A stretch of DNA of 64,000 nt from Serpentinimonas raichei (GCF_000828895.1 NZ_AP014568.1:1495858-1559857), one strand, 5' to 3'; positions 8,263 to 17,105 are shown, counted from the stretch's first letter. The notes: generated by a model from the letters alone, not told the origin. Translations and numbers: made by a program.

Positions 8263-9047
8263 AGGCTCTGACCGTCCAGCCAGCGCGCCGCCTGCACCAG
8301 TGCCGCACCCGCGCGGCTGGCTGGCGCAGTCAAGAAACGCTCTGCCGGGGCCTGCTCGACGATGCGCCCGCGCTCGAGCACCAGCACCCGTTGCGCGTGC
8401 TGGCGCACCAGGCGCAGGTCGTGGGTGATCAGCAGCAGCGCGCAGCCAGTGGCTTGCTGCATCGCCAACAGCGCGCACAGCACCTCTTGGGCGGTTTCGT
8501 CGTCGAGGCTGCTGGTGGGTTCGTCGGCAATCACCAGTTGGGGCCGCAGCAACAGGGCCATGGCGCACAGCACACGCTGCTTCATGCCCCCGCTCAACTG
8601 GTGCGCATGGCGGTGCAGCACCGGCGCTGGCAATTGCACCAACGCCAAGGCCTGCTCCACGGCGGCGGGCGGGCGCTGGGCGCGCTGCGCCACTTGCTCA
8701 AGCTGATAACCCACGCTGAGCAAGGGATCCAGCAAAGCCCCCGGGCTCTGGAAGATCAAAAAAATGCCGTTGCCGCGCAGCGCATGCCATTGTTTACTGG
8801 ACAGCAGGCTCATTTCCTGGCCCTGCCACCGGATCGAGCCGGAGCGCCAGCACAGCGGCGGCTGCAGCAGCCCGAGCAGGCATTGGGCCAACACCGATTT
8901 GCCCGCGCCGCTACCACCCAGCAACGCCAGCCGCTCGCCTGCAGCCAGATCGAAAGTCAAGCGATCCAGCAACACCGGACCACCAGCGGCTTGAACCGAC
9001 AGCTCCCGAATTTGCAACAGCGGATCAGGCACGGCTTGGACCCTCAC
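8259..9047 (-). CDS. nikD: Nickel/oligopeptide-type ABC transporter ATPase (NikD-like)
   Basis: 262 residues; Walker A GGSGAGKS, Q-loop FQSPGALLDP, signature LSGGMKQR, Walker B LVIADEPTSSLD and switch ITHD are present in order, as in the OppD/NikD subfamily. The start is GTG at 9047, which forms a GTGA overlap with the nikC stop; the upstream open frame is antisense-like and was discarded. It forms the ATPase heterodimer with the NikE-like protein downstream. Confidence 0.88.
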   Translation of the reverse strand: MRVQAVPDPLLQIRELSVQAAGGPVLLDRLTFDLAAGERLALLGGSGAGKSVLAQCLLGLLQPPLCWRSGSIRWQGQEMSLLSSKQWHALRGNGIFLIFQSPGALLDPLLSVGYQLEQVAQRAQRPPAAVEQALALVQLPAPVLHRHAHQLSGGMKQRVLCAMALLLRPQLVIADEPTSSLDDETAQEVLCALLAMQQATGCALLLITHDLRLVRQHAQRVLVLERGRIVEQAPAERFLTAPASRAGAALVQAARWLDGQSL

Positions 9048-9877
9048 CAACGCAGCGGCCGCCGGGGTTCGAGCCGCTCGCGCAAGCCTTCGCCGACCAA
9101 GTTGAAAGCCAGCGCGGCCCACAACACCGCCAGCCCCGGGGCCCACAGCAGGTGCGGTGCAGTCTGAAAGAAGGCGCGCGCTTCGTTGAGCATCACGCCC
9201 CACTCGGGCGTGGGCGGCTGCGCGCCCAAACCCAGAAAACTCAAGGTCGAGAGCGCCAAGATCACGCCCGCCGTCTCCAAACTGGCCAGCGCGGCCAGCG
9301 GGGCCAGCAGTTGCGGCAGCACATGGCGCCAGACGATGCGCAGATGCGACAAGCCGGCCGCACGCGCTGCGGCCACATAATCGCGCTGCAGCGCTTGCAG
9401 CGCCAGGATGCGCACGATGCGCGCCAGCCCGGGCGTCCAGGCCACGATCAGTGCCATTAAAACGGTCAGCAACGAGGGCCCAAACACGCCGATGATGGCC
9501 AAGGCCAGCACCAAGGTCGGAAAACCCAGCAGCACGTCGGCGCTGCGCATCAGCAGGGCATCGACGAGGCGCCAGCGCACCGAATGCGCACACCAAGCCG
9601 CCGTCACGCCCCAGAGCAAGGCCAGCGCCAACAGCACCGCCGACGCTGCCAGCGCCGCACCCAGCGACAGCCGCGCCCCCGCCAGCACGCGCGACAGCAC
9701 GCAGCGCCCCAGCACGTCGGTGCCCAGCCAGTAGGTGCCGGAGGGAGGCTCGAGGCGGCGCAACAAATCCTGTGCCAGCGGGTCGTGCGGCAACCAGACC
9801 GTCGGCCACAGCAGCAACAGCAGCAGTGGGGCGAGCAGGAACAGTCCGACGTGGGTCGCGCTCAAGCGGCTGCTCAT
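9044..9877 (-). CDS. nikC: Nickel ABC transporter permease (NikC-like)
   Basis: 277 residues, the normal length for DppC/NikC permeases. An N-terminal membrane helix (VGLFLLAPLLLLLLWPTVW) is followed by the periplasmic HDPLAQDLLRRLEPPS.TYWLGTD segment that is diagnostic of the C-type permease, then further hydrophobic helices and the EAA coupling loop (YVAAARAAGLSHLRIVWRH). The start is chosen from the ATGA overlap with the stop of nikB. It forms the membrane pore with NikB. Confidence 0.9.
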   Translation of the reverse strand: MSSRLSATHVGLFLLAPLLLLLLWPTVWLPHDPLAQDLLRRLEPPSGTYWLGTDVLGRCVLSRVLAGARLSLGAALAASAVLLALALLWGVTAAWCAHSVRWRLVDALLMRSADVLLGFPTLVLALAIIGVFGPSLLTVLMALIVAWTPGLARIVRILALQALQRDYVAAARAAGLSHLRIVWRHVLPQLLAPLAALASLETAGVILALSTLSFLGLGAQPPTPEWGVMLNEARAFFQTAPHLLWAPGLAVLWAALAFNLVGEGLRERLEPRRPLRW

Positions 9878-10818
9878 TGCGGCCCCACGATGCCGGCGCG
9901 TATGCGCGGGTCGAGCCAAGCCGCCAAGGCATCGGCGAGCAGGTTGGCGCACACATAGACCACCCCCATCAGCAGCAAATAGGCTTGCAGAATGGGCAGA
10001 TCGCGCTCGGCAATGGCTTGCAGCACCAAGCGCCCGAGGCCGGGCCAGCCAAACACGGTCTCGATCACCACCGCGCCGCCCAGCAGCGCCCCGAAGGCAT
10101 TGGCCCACAGACTGATGCTCGGCACCAGGGTGCCCGGCAGGATGCGGGTCAGCACCAGCAACGCGGGCGACAAGCCCTGAGCGAGGGCTAGGCGAAAGGG
10201 GGCCTCGCTCATCACCTGCAAGGCCCGATCCCGGATCAGGCGGCTCACCGGTGCCGCGATCAGCAGCGCCAACACCCCGGCGGGCAGCCACAGATCGGCT
10301 GGCGCAGCCTGCCCGATCACCCGCGTCAGGCCCCATTGGACGGCGAACAGGTACAAGGCCAACAAGGCCAGCCAATAACCCGGCAGCGAAACCAGCAGCA
10401 CCACCAAGGCGCGCCAACAAGCCGCCGCCCAGGCGCTGCGCACCAGCGCCGCCGCCAAGCCTGCCAGCAGCGCCAGTGGCACAGCCAGCGCAAAGGCGGC
10501 CGCCGCCAGCAGCAGCGTCGGCCCGGCGTGGGCGCTGAGCTCTTGCGCCACCGGCCGCCCGCTGGCGATCGAGCGCCCCCAGTCGCCCGATAAAGCGGCG
10601 CTCAACCAGCGCCAGTAGCGCTCGGCCAGGCTGCCGTCGAGCCCGAGTTGGCGCTGCAAGGCGGCGTGGTTCTCGGGTGTCAGTGCGATGCCTTGGCGCA
10701 AGGCCTCGGCCAGCACCGGGTCGCCCGGGGCCGCCGCCACCAAAGCAAATGTCAGCACCGACATGGCCAGCAGCAGCAGCGGCAGCGCGAGCAGGCGCTG
10801 CAACAGCCAGCGGCGCAT
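9874..10818 (-). CDS. nikB: Nickel ABC transporter permease (NikB-like)
   Basis: 314 residues, typical for DppB/NikB. It shows the classical N-terminal helix and PGDPV motif (RRWLLQRLLALPLLLLAMSV then AAAPGDPVL), the QLGLDG element, and the FGWPGLGRLVLQAI segment close to the C-terminus that marks the B-type permease. Several hydrophobic helices are visible between them. The start codon shares one base with the nikA stop (TGATG) and the stop overlaps nikC, so translation is coupled in both directions. Confidence 0.9.
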   Translation of the reverse strand: MRRWLLQRLLALPLLLLAMSVLTFALVAAAPGDPVLAEALRQGIALTPENHAALQRQLGLDGSLAERYWRWLSAALSGDWGRSIASGRPVAQELSAHAGPTLLLAAAAFALAVPLALLAGLAAALVRSAWAAACWRALVVLLVSLPGYWLALLALYLFAVQWGLTRVIGQAAPADLWLPAGVLALLIAAPVSRLIRDRALQVMSEAPFRLALAQGLSPALLVLTRILPGTLVPSISLWANAFGALLGGAVVIETVFGWPGLGRLVLQAIAERDLPILQAYLLLMGVVYVCANLLADALAAWLDPRIRAGIVGPQ

Positions 10819-12374
10819 CAGCCGCGCCCCGGCAACGGGCGCACCGCCCCGTAGTCGATCCAGTCGCGGTGCTCGAACATCGGCACCTCCAAACCCGGGC
10901 GGGCCAGCACGAACTGCGGCACGTGCAGCACGGCAATCGCTGCGACGGCTTCGTCTACGACAGCGCGGTGCGCGCGCCGCACCGCCTCCAGGCGCTGCTG
11001 CGGGTCATCGGTGCGGCGCGCTTGGTCGAGGGCGGCATCCAGCGCCCTGCCCGCCGCCATGTGGCGGTAGCCGCGCCAAGGCGTTTGGCTGTGAAACAGG
11101 TTGTAGAGCAAAAACGTGGGATCCAGATTGGTGTTGCTGGCCAGTTCCAGAAACAGATCGCCCGCCCCCGGCTCGAGGAAGCGTTGACCGTACAGCGCGT
11201 CGTCCTCCACCGCCACGATCTCGATCCCGATACCGACTTGGCGCACCATCTGTTGCAGCAGCTCGGGGAAGGGAGCCACAGCGGCCAAGTTGGGAAAGGC
11301 CGCCACCAGGCGCAGCCGCAATGCTTCGCCGGCACGCGTGCGCAGACCGTCGCGGCCACCACGCACCCAGCCGGCGGCGTCGAGCAGGCGGCTGGCCTCG
11401 GCCGGGTCGTAGCCAAAGCCTTGCACATGCGGGCCCAGACCAAACATCCAGTCCGGCAGCAGGCCACGCGCCGCAATGCCCCGGCCAGCGTACAGCACGC
11501 GCGCCACGGCGGCCCGATCGATGCTCAACGCCAGCGCGCGCCGCACCCTGGGGTCAGCCAGACGGGTAAAGGGCGGCTGGCCGTGCAGGTTCACCAGCAG
11601 CGCCAGATACGACACCGGGCGCGAGGCGTGCAGCCGCACCGGCATCGAATCGCTCAGGGCCAACAACATTTGCGGCGTCACCTCGGCGATCAGATCGACC
11701 TCGCCCGCCACCAGCGCCAGCAGGCGCGTCATGGGGTCGGGGACAAACTGAAAAAGCATGCGCTCCTGCACCGCAGGCGGCCCCCAGTACTGCGGGTTGC
11801 GCACCAGCTCCAAGGCCCGGTTGGGCTGGTAGCGCACGAAGCGCCACGGGCCGGTGCCGGCCGGTGCCACGCGCCGGTCGCTGTGCTGCGAAAACAGCGA
11901 GGTGGCGCGGTGCGACATGTTCTCGAGCAGCAGATTCGATCCGGTGCGCGAGCTGAAAACAAAGTTGCGCGCATCGACGCGGCGCAGACTGGCCGGGTCG
12001 ATTTGCAGAAAATCAGACCGGCTTTGCCCGACCTGGCGCAAGGCGGCGATGGCTGCATCACTGTCCAAAGCCGTGCCATCGTGATGGCGCAGGTTGGCGC
12101 GCAAGGTGATGCGGTAGTGACCTTGGCGCACCTGCCAGCGCTCAAACAGCAGCGGCGCGGGGCGGAAGCTGGCGTCGGGGCGCACCCCGGTTTCAGCGAT
12201 CTGTGCGTGCGGGTTGCGCACGGTAAAAGTGAAGCGCTGCGGATCGACGTTGTAGCGGTCTGGCCCGGCGGCCACGCGCAAACCCGAAAACCCCTGCGCC
12301 AGCGCGGGCCCAGTCCAACCGACGGCAGCCCCGGCGACACCCAGCAACTGGCGGCGTGTGAAGGCAAAGTTCAT
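10818..12374 (-). CDS. nikA: Nickel ABC transporter periplasmic substrate-binding protein (NikA-like)
   Basis: About 518 residues of the SBP family 5 (DppA/NikA), with ARNFVFSSRTGSNLLLENMS and other family segments. It begins MNFAFTRRQLLGVAGAAVG, a twin-arginine type signal (TRRQLLG), so export may be through Tat and in a folded or metal-loaded state. An ATG 13 codons upstream (12413) is possible but would put the signal away from the N-terminus; the chosen ATG overlaps the DUF4198 stop (ATGA). It would capture nickel or a nickel chelate in the periplasm. The family is broad, and nickel is inferred from the operon. Confidence 0.85.
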   Translation of the reverse strand: MNFAFTRRQLLGVAGAAVGWTGPALAQGFSGLRVAAGPDRYNVDPQRFTFTVRNPHAQIAETGVRPDASFRPAPLLFERWQVRQGHYRITLRANLRHHDGTALDSDAAIAALRQVGQSRSDFLQIDPASLRRVDARNFVFSSRTGSNLLLENMSHRATSLFSQHSDRRVAPAGTGPWRFVRYQPNRALELVRNPQYWGPPAVQERMLFQFVPDPMTRLLALVAGEVDLIAEVTPQMLLALSDSMPVRLHASRPVSYLALLVNLHGQPPFTRLADPRVRRALALSIDRAAVARVLYAGRGIAARGLLPDWMFGLGPHVQGFGYDPAEASRLLDAAGWVRGGRDGLRTRAGEALRLRLVAAFPNLAAVAPFPELLQQMVRQVGIGIEIVAVEDDALYGQRFLEPGAGDLFLELASNTNLDPTFLLYNLFHSQTPWRGYRHMAAGRALDAALDQARRTDDPQQRLEAVRRAHRAVVDEAVAAIAVLHVPQFVLARPGLEVPMFEHRDWIDYGAVRPLPGRG

Positions 12375-13159
12375 GGCAGGCTGAAAGAGAGGGTGGCAAA
12401 ACGGCTGCTCCACGCTGCGCCGACATGCGCCGGTGGCTGCAGCAAGGTGGTGGCGATCAACTGGCGGCCCCGGCAGCGCAGCGCCAAGGTGGCGCGGCCC
12501 GCGGCATCGGTGCGCAGCAGCCGCTCGCCCTTGCGGTCAAACAGCCGCAGCGCCGCATCCGGCACCGGCTGGCCGTGCTGGCGCAGTTCGACGCGCAAGC
12601 TGGAGCGCAGGCGCAGCCGGGTCGGGTCGCGCAAGGCCACGATTTCCAGCGTTTGACCGAGTGCGCGAACTTTTTTCCAAGGCAAGCCGCCCGCACCGAC
12701 GCGAAAATAGGCTTTCGCGTCTTTGGCGTAGCGCTCCCGCCAAGGCTGGGCGCGGGCGCGTTGGGCTTGCCAGGCCTGCAGCACCGCCGCAGCGGGCTGC
12801 ACCTCAGCCAAGTAGGCATCGACCCCGGCCGAGGGGATTTCGATTTCGATCAGATCCGTGGTCAATACAGCACAAGACAGACCGGGCGCGGCCAGTCCGA
12901 AGCGCACCCGCACCCGGTTGCGCAAGCGCACCCACGCCACGGGCTGGCGCGGGCGGCCGATCAGCCCGAGGCTGCGCAGGCGCCTCTTTTTGGGCGCGCT
13001 CAGCGGCTGCAAACCATGCCCGGCCGACAACTCCAACAGCAGCGGCTGGGCCGGCAGCGGCCGCAGCGGCAGCGGCTGCACCCAGGTGTCGTGCGCCTGC
13101 ACCGAGCCTGCAGCGCACAACAACAGCAGCAGCAGCCCCAAAGATTGGAGGCGGCGCAT
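12371..13159 (-). CDS. DUF4198 periplasmic protein, probable nickel uptake accessory
   Basis: 262 residues with an N-terminal signal peptide (LGLLLLLLCAAGSVQA) cut before HDTWVQP, the conserved start of mature DUF4198 proteins, in which the His may act as N-terminal metal ligand. The C-terminal half is predicted beta-rich (PVPDAALRLFDRKGERLLRT, then GRATLALRC), resembling carboxypeptidase-regulatory or transthyretin-like modules. DUF4198 genes often accompany TonB receptors for metals. It sits between the receptor and the ABC genes with overlapping stops and starts on both sides, supporting a role in moving nickel across the periplasm; the exact role is unknown. Confidence 0.75.
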   Translation of the reverse strand: MRRLQSLGLLLLLLCAAGSVQAHDTWVQPLPLRPLPAQPLLLELSAGHGLQPLSAPKKRRLRSLGLIGRPRQPVAWVRLRNRVRVRFGLAAPGLSCAVLTTDLIEIEIPSAGVDAYLAEVQPAAAVLQAWQAQRARAQPWRERYAKDAKAYFRVGAGGLPWKKVRALGQTLEIVALRDPTRLRLRSSLRVELRQHGQPVPDAALRLFDRKGERLLRTDAAGRATLALRCRGRQLIATTLLQPPAHVGAAWSSRFATLSFSLP

Positions 13160-15294
13160 CAGAAGTGCACCGTGTAAGACAGTTCCAGCGCGCGCGGCTC
13201 GCCCAGCAAAGCCTGCGCCCCGCCGCCGGCGGAGCGCGACAGGTACACCTCATCCAACGCATTGCGCAGGTGCAGCGCCCACTCGCCCTGCCCGACCCAC
13301 CAAGCCAGGCTGAGGTTCATGGTGGTGTAGCCGGGTAGCCAGACCGTGTTGGCATTATTGGCCGAGCGGGCCCCGACATGGCGCAGGCTGGCGTGCAGTT
13401 GCAGGGTGTCGGACGCTTGCCAGCGCGCATACAGATTGGTAACACTCTCGGGCGTATCGGGCGGCAGCAAACCGGCGCGCGACACCGCCGCCCCGCCCAC
13501 GCTTTCGATGAAGCGATCGAACTGCGCCTCGAGCCGGGTGCCATTGAGGCCCAGCGTCCAGTGCGGGTTGAGCCGCCACAGCAGATCGAACTCGAGCCCC
13601 TGGCTGCTTTGTTGGCCGATCTGGATCGTTTGCCCGGGCTGCATCGGGTCGCGCGTCAGGATGTTGCTGCGCACGATATCAAACAGCGCCAGCGTCAATT
13701 CGCCGCGCCCGTTGGGTAACTGGCCCTTGAAGCCGACCTCGGTCTGGCGCGCTTGGGTGAGGTCGAAATGGCGCTGCGCCGGCGTCAGCGTCACCACCTG
13801 CGCGGGCGGCTCGAAGGCCCGCGCAACCTGGGCGTAGAGCGTCAGGCCCGGTGACACGTCCCACAGCGTACCGACGCGCCAAGAATTGGCGCTCCAGTGC
13901 CGATCGAAGTGGCTGCCCAAGCGCAAATCATAGGAGTCGAGGTCGATGCGGTCGTGCCGCGCCGACAGCGACAGCCTCCAGGCATCGGTGAGCGAGAGCA
14001 GGTTCTCGGCAAACCAGGCTTGCTGATCGAGCACGGTGCGGCGCACCGGCAAAAAAGGCGAGGTGCTGACAAAAGGCGGCGGCTGCGGATGGAAAAAATC
14101 AACCGAGACGGCAGGGGCCGCGAAGGGCGTATTGCTGGCGCGCTGGTGCCGGTTGCGCGACCAGTCAAAGCCGAGCACGAAGCGATTGGGCAGCCCCAGC
14201 AGCGGGTGTTCGGCACTCAGTTCGGTGCGGTTGCCCAGCAAGGCTTGGTCGTGCACGATGTGCATAAAGTCCGACAAATCGACCCGCCCGGTGTGCGGGT
14301 TGAAACGATGCACCTCGGCGTTGCGCCAACTGCGCCACTCCTCGTTGGCGTAGGTCTCGTTGCGCAAGCGCAGTTGCGAGCTGATGTCGTAATGCAGATT
14401 GAGGCGCAGCCATTCGGCCCGTTTGCGCATGTGGCTGTCGCTGACGTTGTAATTGCGCTCGCGCACCCGTTCGTCGAGCCGACCATCAAGCAGCGGGGTG
14501 CCAAAATACCACTGGCCTTCGTCTTTCAGCTTCTGAGCCGACAGACTCAGGCGCAACCGGGGGTTGATGCGCCAAGCCAGCTCCCCCACCGCATGCGCGT
14601 AGCGAAAAGCGGTGCGATCCACCCAGCCCGAGGATCCGCGCTCGGCCTCGATGGCGTTGAAATCAAAGCGGTAAGTCAACGCCGGCGACCAAGCCCCACC
14701 CAATCCCAGCCCCAGGTTGTGGTTCTGCCAGCTGTCGGTGGCGAGCAGCAGTTGGCGCTCTGCTCGGCCATCGGCCGGCCGGGTGACGAAATTGACCGCC
14801 CCAGCCACCGAACCCAAGCCGTGCAGCACCGACGAGGGGCCCTTGATGACTTCGATGCGGTCATAGACAAAGGTGCCGCGCGGCGACATCGCCAGCCCGG
14901 GGTAGCGCAGACCATCGAACAGAAAAGGGGTCTGTAGGGCGCCGGAGAAACCGCGCAGCGAGACGCAAGTAAAGCCAAAGCACTGACCACTGACCACGCC
15001 GGGCGCGCTCTCGAGCGCCTCCTGCGTGCTGCGCTGGCCGCGCTCGTGCATCTGCTCGCTGGTGAGCAGGTAAAGCGCGGCTGGCGTCTGCTGCGGCGTC
15101 AGCCCCAAGCGGCTGCCCATGCCGGTAGACCAGTCAAGCGCCAGCGCGTCGGTGCGGCGCTCGGCTGGGGCAGTGACCAGCACCGGCCCGAGCTCCTGCT
15201 CCTGAGTCGCTGCCGCGCTGGCAGCAAGCCCTGCGCTTAGCCCCAAGCACCAGCACCGGACGGCCCGCGCCATGCGCCGGGTTTGAAAATCCAT
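13159..15294 (-). CDS. TonB-dependent outer-membrane receptor, probably for nickel
   Basis: 711 residues: a signal peptide (CLGLSAGLAASAAA), a plug domain (TPQQTPAALYLLTSEQMHER to about residue 170, including DRIEVIKGPSSVLHGLGSVA) and a long beta-barrel ending in the aromatic residue F (LELSYTVHF), as outer-membrane barrels do. Two cysteines (GQCFGFTCVSLRG) lie in the plug and could bind metal or form a disulfide. It is the first gene after the NikR-like operator and is coupled to DUF4198 and nikABCDE, so the likely cargo is Ni2+ or a nickel chelate. It resembles siderophore receptors, so substrate is inferred from context. An alternative start is at 15273. Confidence 0.82.
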   Translation of the reverse strand: MDFQTRRMARAVRCWCLGLSAGLAASAAATQEQELGPVLVTAPAERRTDALALDWSTGMGSRLGLTPQQTPAALYLLTSEQMHERGQRSTQEALESAPGVVSGQCFGFTCVSLRGFSGALQTPFLFDGLRYPGLAMSPRGTFVYDRIEVIKGPSSVLHGLGSVAGAVNFVTRPADGRAERQLLLATDSWQNHNLGLGLGGAWSPALTYRFDFNAIEAERGSSGWVDRTAFRYAHAVGELAWRINPRLRLSLSAQKLKDEGQWYFGTPLLDGRLDERVRERNYNVSDSHMRKRAEWLRLNLHYDISSQLRLRNETYANEEWRSWRNAEVHRFNPHTGRVDLSDFMHIVHDQALLGNRTELSAEHPLLGLPNRFVLGFDWSRNRHQRASNTPFAAPAVSVDFFHPQPPPFVSTSPFLPVRRTVLDQQAWFAENLLSLTDAWRLSLSARHDRIDLDSYDLRLGSHFDRHWSANSWRVGTLWDVSPGLTLYAQVARAFEPPAQVVTLTPAQRHFDLTQARQTEVGFKGQLPNGRGELTLALFDIVRSNILTRDPMQPGQTIQIGQQSSQGLEFDLLWRLNPHWTLGLNGTRLEAQFDRFIESVGGAAVSRAGLLPPDTPESVTNLYARWQASDTLQLHASLRHVGARSANNANTVWLPGYTTMNLSLAWWVGQGEWALHLRNALDEVYLSRSAGGGAQALLGEPRALELSYTVHF

Positions 15295-15310
15295 GCCTAG
15301 CCTCGCATTG

Positions 15311-15344
15311 GTATGAGTTATGAGGACTTCATCTTACTTCATAC
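15311..15344. promoter_or_regulatory. Candidate NikR operator upstream of the TonB receptor gene
   Basis: A 34-bp imperfect palindrome has outer half sites GTATGA (15311-15316) and TCATAC (15339-15344), identical to the E. coli NikR half sites, and inner copies TTATGA (15318-15323) and TCTTAC (15332-15337). Pairing each outer half with an inner one gives two overlapping inverted repeats with N15 spacing, against N16 in E. coli; the outer pair alone is N22. It lies 17 bp before the receptor start codon and nikR is the next gene upstream, so binding would probably block this transcription unit. Confidence 0.65.
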
Positions 15345-15413
15345 AAACGCAAAGGAGCCACTGTTTTGGACTCCGTGCAAACCCCAATCCGCAGGGACGG
15401 GCCATGAATCCGG

Positions 15414-15863
15414 CTATCGGATGATCGCCGGCACCAGGTGCGGATGGCCGTGCTCGTGGTGCAGCGTCATCGGCACCAGATGCAACTGACTGTGGCTGAC
15501 CCCCGGCTGGGTGATGACGGACTGCGCAAATTCGCGCACGGCCGCCGCGCGGCCACGCAAAATCACGGCCTCGACACAATGGTCATGGTCCAAGTGGGCG
15601 TGCATCGTCGAGACAGTCAGTTCGTGGTGTTCGTGCTGCAGATCGGTCAGGCGCGTTGAGAGCTGGCGCCGGTGGTGGTCGTACACATAACTCAGGATGG
15701 CCACGCAGGGCTGCTCCGGGCTTTGCTGCAAGCGCACGCGGCCCAGATCGTGGCGCAACAGGTCGCGGAAGGCTTCGGACCGGTTTTCGTAGCCACGCTC
15801 GCGCACCAAGGCCTCGAAGGCCTCGGCCAACTCATCGTCGAGCGACATGGTCAGGCGTTTCAT
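15414..15863 (-). CDS. nikR: Nickel-responsive regulator NikR
   Basis: 149 residues. The N-terminal ribbon-helix-helix DNA-binding domain (KRLTMSLDDELAEAFEALV) is followed by the ACT-like nickel-binding domain. The four high-affinity Ni ligands of E. coli NikR (H76, H87, H89, C95) are all present one position later: H77, H88, H90 and C96 in STMHAHLDHDHC. An additional His-rich C-terminus (LHHEHGHPH) may add low-affinity sites. NikR represses nickel uptake when nickel is plentiful. It lies immediately upstream of the TonB receptor operon, separated by the candidate operator, and 18 bp after the GlcG-like gene, with which it may be cotranscribed. Confidence 0.95.
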   Translation of the reverse strand: MKRLTMSLDDELAEAFEALVRERGYENRSEAFRDLLRHDLGRVRLQQSPEQPCVAILSYVYDHHRRQLSTRLTDLQHEHHELTVSTMHAHLDHDHCVEAVILRGRAAAVREFAQSVITQPGVSHSQLHLVPMTLHHEHGHPHLVPAIIR

Positions 15864-15881
15864 CGCTGTGCGCTGTTGGAC

Positions 15882-16289
15882 TCAAACACCCAGCGCCGCA
15901 ATGCCGGCCTTGGCAATCTGCGCGTCTTCGGGCGACTTGACGCCGCTCACCCCCACCGCGCCCAGGCACTGCCCGTCTTTGAAAATCGGCACTCCGCCTT
16001 CGAGCATGCCTTGCAAGGTCGGGGCGCTCAGAAACGAGGTGCGGCCTTGGTTGATCACGTCCTCATAGGCCTTGCTTTCGCGCCGCCCGAGTGCGGCGGT
16101 GTGCGCCTTGGCGGTGGCAATCTGCGCCGAAATGGCGGGTGCACCGTCTAGGCGCTGCAACCACAAGGCGTGCCCGCCGTCGTCCACGATGGCAATTGTG
16201 ACGGCCCAGTGATTTTTTTGCGCCTCGGCTTCGGCGGCAGCGGCGATGGCCTTGACGTCTGCGAGTTCGAGCATGGGTTTGGTTTTCAT
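15882..16289 (-). CDS. GlcG/HbpS family protein (DUF336)
   Basis: 135 residues covering one complete GlcG/HbpS domain: LADVKAIAAAAEAEAQKN, IAIVDDGGHALWLQRLDGA, TAKAHTAALGRRES and the C-terminal GGVPIFKDGQCLGAVGVSG. Members bind haem or corrinoids, or are of unknown role; some belong to glycolate or propanediol loci, none of which is here. The ATG is preceded by AGGAAAG. There is no signal peptide, so it is probably cytoplasmic. It is just upstream of nikR, a position that hints at metal-related function but proves nothing. Confidence 0.85.
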   Translation of the reverse strand: MKTKPMLELADVKAIAAAAEAEAQKNHWAVTIAIVDDGGHALWLQRLDGAPAISAQIATAKAHTAALGRRESKAYEDVINQGRTSFLSAPTLQGMLEGGVPIFKDGQCLGAVGVSGVKSPEDAQIAKAGIAALGV

Positions 16290-16412
16290 GAACTTTCCTA
16301 GGGATCAGGTGTCTATCAGCAGCAAGCTGAGGATGGCTCTGCTTGGTCCGGTGCACATTATCGGCCCGCCGGCGCTAGAATCCGTGTCAGGCTTTACAAG
16401 GAGTTTTGCCAG

Positions 16413-17105
16413 ATGAACCAACCCGCACAATCTTGGGGCCGCTTTGGCTCCACCACCGTTTCGGCGCAGCAGCGCAACCGGGTGCTGCGCAACACCTACT
16501 GGCTGCTGGCCCTGAGCATGCTGCCCACCGTGCTGGGCGCTTGGGTCGGGGTGGCCACCGGCATCACCGCCTCACTCGGCGGCATGACGGGCTTGGTGGT
16601 GTTTTTGGCTGGGGCCTTTGGCTTTATGTACGTCATTCACAAGACCAAAGATTCAGCGCTCGGGGTGCCGCTGCTGCTGGCCTTCACCTTCTTCATGGGC
16701 CTGATGCTGTCGCGCCTGCTGGCGATGGTGCTGGGCATGCAAAACGGCACCAGCTTGGTGATGACGGCCTTTGCCGGCACCGCCGGGGTGTTTGTCGTCA
16801 TGTCCAGCCTCTCGACCGTGATCAAGCGCGACCTCGAAGGCTTGGGCAAATGGCTGTTCATGGGTGTGCTGGTGCTGATCGTGGGCATGGTGATCAACAT
16901 CTTCGTCGGCAGCCCGATCTGGATGGCCGCACTGAGCACGATGGCGATTGGCCTCTTTAGCGCGCTGCTGCTGGTGGACCTGAAACGCATCGTCGATGGC
17001 GGCGAGACCAACTACATCATGGCCACCATGGGCATCTACCTGAGCCTGTTCAATATCTTCCAGAGCCTGCTGATTTTGCTGGGCCTGACTGGCGGCGACG
17101 AGTGA
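16413..17105 (+). CDS. Bax inhibitor-1/YccA family membrane protein
   Basis: 230 residues with about seven hydrophobic helices and the BI-1/YccA layout: a short cytosolic N-terminus with RNRVLRNTYWLLALSMLPT, and a last helix pair around GIYLSLFNIFQSLLILLG. YccA-type proteins bind and modulate the FtsH protease at the inner membrane; related BI-1 proteins act as pH-sensitive calcium leak channels. The start has AAGGAG about 8 nt upstream. It is a single gene, read away from the GlcG-like gene on the other strand. Confidence 0.92.
   Translation: MNQPAQSWGRFGSTTVSAQQRNRVLRNTYWLLALSMLPTVLGAWVGVATGITASLGGMTGLVVFLAGAFGFMYVIHKTKDSALGVPLLLAFTFFMGLMLSRLLAMVLGMQNGTSLVMTAFAGTAGVFVVMSSLSTVIKRDLEGLGKWLFMGVLVLIVGMVINIFVGSPIWMAALSTMAIGLFSALLLVDLKRIVDGGETNYIMATMGIYLSLFNIFQSLLILLGLTGGDE

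Noticed and set aside
9044..10936. Extended ORFs upstream of the nikC and nikD starts
   Set aside because: The extra residues are Arg/Ala-rich readings of the neighbouring gene in another frame; the overlapping ATGA and GTGA starts fit the families and the operon pattern.
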